Source: Jiella pacifica
GTDB lineage: Bacteria; Pseudomonadota; Alphaproteobacteria; Rhizobiales; Rhizobiaceae
Assembly: GCF_010500815.1 (NCBI RefSeq)
Contig: NZ_JAAAMG010000001.1
Span: forward strand, 124,001-188,000
DNA length: 64,000 bases
Direction of reading: 5' to 3'
In this document: positions 61,089 to 64,000 of the stretch, one piece after another
Layout: each line of letters starts with the position of its first letter
Numbering within the stretch: the stretch's first letter is position 1
The notes under the pieces: model-generated
Databases searched by the model: none
What the model was told of the DNA's origin: nothing
What the model saw: the letters and a program-made list of their open reading frames with translations, nothing else
Translations under genes and position numbers: made by a program

Positions 61089-62513
61089 TCACCGATAAAC
61101 CATATCAATACTATCAAACGCCCCCAGCGCGTGGTCTTCGCGGAAGAAGGCGTGGTCTTTTTCGAGGCGGTCGGAGGCTTCTTCGGCGAAGCGGACGAGG
61201 TCGGCGATGAAGAGGGCGCGCGGGGTGGCGGCGGCGACGATGGAGGGTTCGATGTCGTAGTCGATCTGGCCGAGATCGTCGGAGAGGGCGTGGGCCTGGG
61301 CCAGCACCGCGCCGCAGACTTCGGCGTATTCCTTCCAGGTGGGGTAGCTGAGTTCGTCGAGGTCGATGTCGTCGCGGAAGGGGGCGCGCTCGCGGCTCAT
61401 GAAGCTTTCGCCGTCGATCGTCACGGCGCCGTAGAAGATGTCGCCATGGGCGAGTTGCACCGCCTGGCCGTGGGCGATGCGGTCGGCCTTGTCGCCGGCG
61501 TTGAAGTCCGACGGCGGGGCGAGGCCGTCGAGGGCGGAGCGGCGGGCGCTCTTGAACTCGATGATGAGGTCGTCGGTGGCGTCCTTGGACGGGCCCTCGA
61601 TCAGGACGTAGTAGCGCGGCAGGCCCAGCGACGCGGTGCCCTGGCCGTGGCGCATGCAGACGTCCTTGACCTTCAGCTCGCCCGCGCGCTTCGGCGCGTC
61701 GATGTTGTTGGCCTTGGCGAGGTCGTCCATGGCCTTCTGGAACTTGTCGATCTCGCCGGAGATCGGCTGCAGTTCGTCCGAGGCGCGGAAGCCCCGGCCG
61801 GAGCCGTCGAGATAGTCCTCCCAGAGCCAGGCCTCGCGCTCCTCCCAGGCTTCCTCGAACAGGCGCTGGATCACCTTGGGGGAGTTGTCCATCCGGTAGC
61901 TCTCGTTCTTCTCCGTCGCATGGTCGGCGTAGGCCTCCATGGCTTTGAAGTAGCCCTTGACGAAGGCCTCGACGATCTTGCGCCGCTTCTTGCGCTTCAG
62001 GCCGCCTTCCTCGCGGGCGGCGATCCAGAAGCCGACGGCGCCGCGCTTCAGGTCGAAGGTGAAGGGGGCGTAGATCGTCTCGTCGAAATCGTTGACGCCG
62101 AAGATCGGCGCGCCGTGCTCGTCGGGCATGACGCCGAAGTTTTCCGGATGGACGTCGCCGAGCGCCATGACCGAGGGCATGTCGGCATCCTCGCCGACCA
62201 TGTCGCGGTAGAACAGGAGGGCGGTGCCGCGGAAGAACTTGAAGAAGTCGTTCGCGAGCTCGTCGAACTTCATCCGGGCGGCATCGCTGCGCTGCTCGAT
62301 GCGCTGGGCGTGGTCCTCGCGCAGGGTGGAGCGGACATGTTCGCGGCGGGCCTGGCCGGTGAGGTGCAGCGGCGGGACGAGCTGCTCGCCGGCGGCGACG
62401 CGGGCCGACAGGGCACGGAACGCCTCGACGCGGCCTTCCGCCTTGCGGGACGGCTTGACCTCGACCTTTTTCGATTTCGTCGCCGGCGTCTGCTTCTTCT
62501 GCCCCTTGGCCAT
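61089..62513 (-). CDS. DUF2252 family protein
   Basis: A 474-residue cytosolic protein of the DUF2252 family, whose core resembles the aminoglycoside phosphotransferase/kinase-like fold. Characteristic segments are FFRGTALLFYRDM (about 90-102), ALGDVHPENFGV (kinase-like catalytic loop, about 115-126) and FGVNDFDETIYAPF with the DFD metal motif. The N-terminus is Lys-rich. The C-terminus carries AHGDIFYGAVTIDGESF and a helical bundle. The start at 62513 has AAGGAC upstream; the open frame reaches 62867 without coding character. Function unknown. Confidence 0.87.
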   Translation of the reverse strand: MAKGQKKQTPATKSKKVEVKPSRKAEGRVEAFRALSARVAAGEQLVPPLHLTGQARREHVRSTLREDHAQRIEQRSDAARMKFDELANDFFKFFRGTALLFYRDMVGEDADMPSVMALGDVHPENFGVMPDEHGAPIFGVNDFDETIYAPFTFDLKRGAVGFWIAAREEGGLKRKKRRKIVEAFVKGYFKAMEAYADHATEKNESYRMDNSPKVIQRLFEEAWEEREAWLWEDYLDGSGRGFRASDELQPISGEIDKFQKAMDDLAKANNIDAPKRAGELKVKDVCMRHGQGTASLGLPRYYVLIEGPSKDATDDLIIEFKSARRSALDGLAPPSDFNAGDKADRIAHGQAVQLAHGDIFYGAVTIDGESFMSRERAPFRDDIDLDELSYPTWKEYAEVCGAVLAQAHALSDDLGQIDYDIEPSIVAAATPRALFIADLVRFAEEASDRLEKDHAFFREDHALGAFDSIDMVYR

Positions 62514-62625
62514 GGTCCGTCCTTCGTTGCGCTTCGATAGGGAACGCTGCGGCGGGGGTGCCGTTCCGTGATTGCTGGCGCATGCGGATGGGCGGAGCGC
62601 GCAATCGACAGGAGGGGAGAGAGCC

Positions 62626-63084
62626 ATGCCGATCGTCGGGATCATCTCGGACACCCACGGACTGTTGCGGCCGGAAGCGCTGGCGCAGCTTGGCGGCGCG
62701 GACCACATCATCCATGCCGGCGACATCGGCGCGGCGGAGATCGTGCCGCAGCTGGAGGCGATCGCGCCGGTGACGGCGATCCGCGGCAATGTCGACGGGG
62801 CGAAGTGGGCGCGGGAGTTTCCCGAGACCGTTTCGGTGGAGTTGTTCGGGCGGCGGTTCTTCGTCATCCACGACCGGAACGACCTCGCCTTCGATCCGGC
62901 GGCGGAGGGGTATCACGCGGTGATCTCCGGCCATTCGCACAAGCCGGGCATCGAGACACTCGGCGGGGTGATGTATCTCAACCCGGGCAGCGCGGGGCGA
63001 AGGCGGTTCAAGCTGCCGGTGACGGTGGCGACGGTGCTGGTGGAGGGGGAGGGTATGACGCCCACGATCCACGACATCGGCTAG
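62626..63084 (+). CDS. YfcE/MJ0936-type metallophosphoesterase
   Basis: A 152-residue calcineurin-like phosphodiesterase. All metal-site motifs are present: SDTHG (residues 8-12), HAGDIG, IRGNVD and SGHSHKPG, then NPGSAGRRR near the end. The fold hydrolyses phosphodiesters such as bis-pNPP or 2',3'-cAMP; the physiological substrate is unknown. The start at 62626 has GGAGG upstream, preferred over the open frame from 62572. It converges on the diguanylate cyclase gene with only four bases between them. Confidence 0.92.
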   Translation: MPIVGIISDTHGLLRPEALAQLGGADHIIHAGDIGAAEIVPQLEAIAPVTAIRGNVDGAKWAREFPETVSVELFGRRFFVIHDRNDLAFDPAAEGYHAVISGHSHKPGIETLGGVMYLNPGSAGRRRFKLPVTVATVLVEGEGMTPTIHDIG

Positions 63085-63088
63085 TTGG

Positions 63089-64000
63089 TCAGGCCGCGAT
63101 GCTCTCTGCGCCCGGCGGATCGAGGTCCCAGATGTCCGCAAAGCCGTCGTCCGAGAGGTCGTCGCCGGCGACGGAGAAGCCGCCGCCCGCTCGCTTGGCC
63201 CGGTAGAGGGCGCGGTCGGCGCGCCGGATCATCACGTCCGGCGTTGCCGCCCTGCCGATCGCGGCGACGCCGATGCTGACGCCGACGTCGGCCTCGGCGC
63301 CGTGGATTTCGAACGGCTGGCCGATCGCCGCGATGATCGTCTCGCAGAGCGTCGCGACATGGGCGGGCGCCATGCGCGGCGTGAGGATCGCGAATTCGTC
63401 GCCGCCCAGCCGGGCGACGGTGGCCCCGTCCGGTGCGGCCTGCCGGAGCCGCGCCCCGACGGCGCGGATCAGCGCGTCGCCCGCCGGATGGCCGAGCGTG
63501 TCGTTGACCTGCTTGAAGCGGTCGAGGTCGAGCAGCATGAGGCTGGTGCCCGGGGCGCCGGCGGCGCAGGCGGAAGCGAGGCGCTCGTTGAAGCAGGCGC
63601 GGTTCGGCAGGCCGGTCAGGACGTCGTGATAGGCGAGATGGCGGGCCCGCGCCTCGCTGGCGCGAAGGGCCCGCGCGCCCTTCCGCAGGCCGGCGACCAG
63701 AACTGCGACGACCAGCAGGATGGCGAGGAGAGTGCCGAGGAGGGCGGGCGCCATGCGGGCCGTCAGGATCTGGCCGGGCAGTTGCACCTTCCAGATCAGG
63801 AAGCCGACGCTCCTGCCCTGCTTGTCGACGACACCATAGGACAATTCGTCGGCCTTCGGACTGTCCTGCCAGGAGAAGCGGGCATCCTTGAAAAGGTAAT
63901 GCTGCTGCAGTTCCTTCAGGAAGCTGCCGTCGAGATAGTGGACCGCGAGATGCAGGTAGGCGTCCTGGGGCGCCTGCCGGACCTTGGCGGTCGAGGGAAC
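63089..64000 (-). CDS. Membrane diguanylate cyclase with CHASE4-like sensor, cut by the right edge
   Basis: The leftward frame is open to the window edge, so the N-terminus is missing and about 303 residues are visible. The first visible part (LHLAVHYLDGSFLKELQQHYL, then ARFSW) fits a periplasmic CHASE4-like sensor. A transmembrane helix (about LLGTLLAILLVVAVLVAGL) follows, then a GGDEF domain with LTGLPNRACFN, LLDLDRFKQVNDTLGH and the intact RLGGDEF active site. It makes c-di-GMP in response to an unknown periplasmic signal. The inhibitory RxxD I-site is absent: PDGA occupies the position. No EAL domain follows the GGDEF. Confidence 0.9.
   Translation of the reverse strand, partial: VPSTAKVRQAPQDAYLHLAVHYLDGSFLKELQQHYLFKDARFSWQDSPKADELSYGVVDKQGRSVGFLIWKVQLPGQILTARMAPALLGTLLAILLVVAVLVAGLRKGARALRASEARARHLAYHDVLTGLPNRACFNERLASACAAGAPGTSLMLLDLDRFKQVNDTLGHPAGDALIRAVGARLRQAAPDGATVARLGGDEFAILTPRMAPAHVATLCETIIAAIGQPFEIHGAEADVGVSIGVAAIGRAATPDVMIRRADRALYRAKRAGGGFSVAGDDLSDDGFADIWDLDPPGAESIAA

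Noticed and set aside
61131-62540. 469-codon rightward open frame opposite the DUF2252 gene
   Set aside because: Antisense shadow; the DUF2252 protein has clear kinase-like motifs and a Shine-Dalgarno, and this frame has neither.

Overview
The window is 64 kb of GC-rich chromosome from an alphaproteobacterium. Gene content points to the Hyphomicrobiales (Rhizobiales), possibly the Aurantimonadaceae: divergent oxyR/katA, a yejABEF-type peptide importer, the cytochrome c / kdsB / pheA neighbourhood, tal close to priA, DUF2252, DUF3563 and DUF1344 proteins, and GC-rich palindromic repeats. The order is inferred with fair confidence, the family only weakly. There is one RNA gene, tRNA-Phe(GAA), with its own promoter. 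I saw no rRNA, CRISPR array, prophage or intact insertion sequence.

Layout. 0-11.6 kb: the edge of an exported protein, kdsD, a HAD phosphatase, tRNA-Phe, a DUF2442 gene with the remnant of a DUF4160 partner, purU, guaB, an oxidoreductase, a periplasmic sugar dehydrogenase, and the oxyR/katA peroxide pair. 12-18.6 kb: a repeat-rich PRC-barrel protein, a DUF3563 mini-protein, then a mosaic accessory stretch with two methyltransferases, a TPR/GT-D glycosyltransferase, an unrecognised protein, and relics of ISAs1- and IS5-type transposases. 19.3-26.4 kb: a large exported protein coupled to an OmpA-domain protein, a GlcG/HbpS protein, exported MsrA, an SDR, Dps and a CPA1 antiporter. 26.5-37.7 kb: transaldolase, a caspase-fold peptidase with a small partner, priA, Tat-exported phoD, typA and ohrR. 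37.8-48 kb: a long leftward operon for a Yej-type peptide importer with two substrate-binding proteins, plus Nudix and 2-hydroxyacid dehydrogenase genes; an antitoxin gene and a broken PIN toxin sit inside it. 48-56.6 kb: a fused double cytochrome c, kdsB, pheA, an alpha/beta hydrolase, a lytic transglycosylase, dapA and smpB. 56.7-61 kb: a repeat-dense, non-coding kilobase followed by an AT-richer island of three uncommon genes, one with an Apea-like HEPN RNase motif. 61-64 kb: DUF2252, a YfcE-like phosphoesterase and a CHASE4-like/GGDEF diguanylate cyclase cut by the window edge.

Shared themes. KdsD and KdsB both serve KDO synthesis for lipopolysaccharide. DapA and the lytic transglycosylase serve peptidoglycan supply and turnover. 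OxyR/KatA, OhrR, MsrA and Dps form an oxidative-stress set. The best candidates for unusual biology are the caspase-fold pair (27.3-29.1 kb) and the HEPN island (57.6-60.9 kb). Three toxin-antitoxin-like or IS-related loci in the window are decayed.
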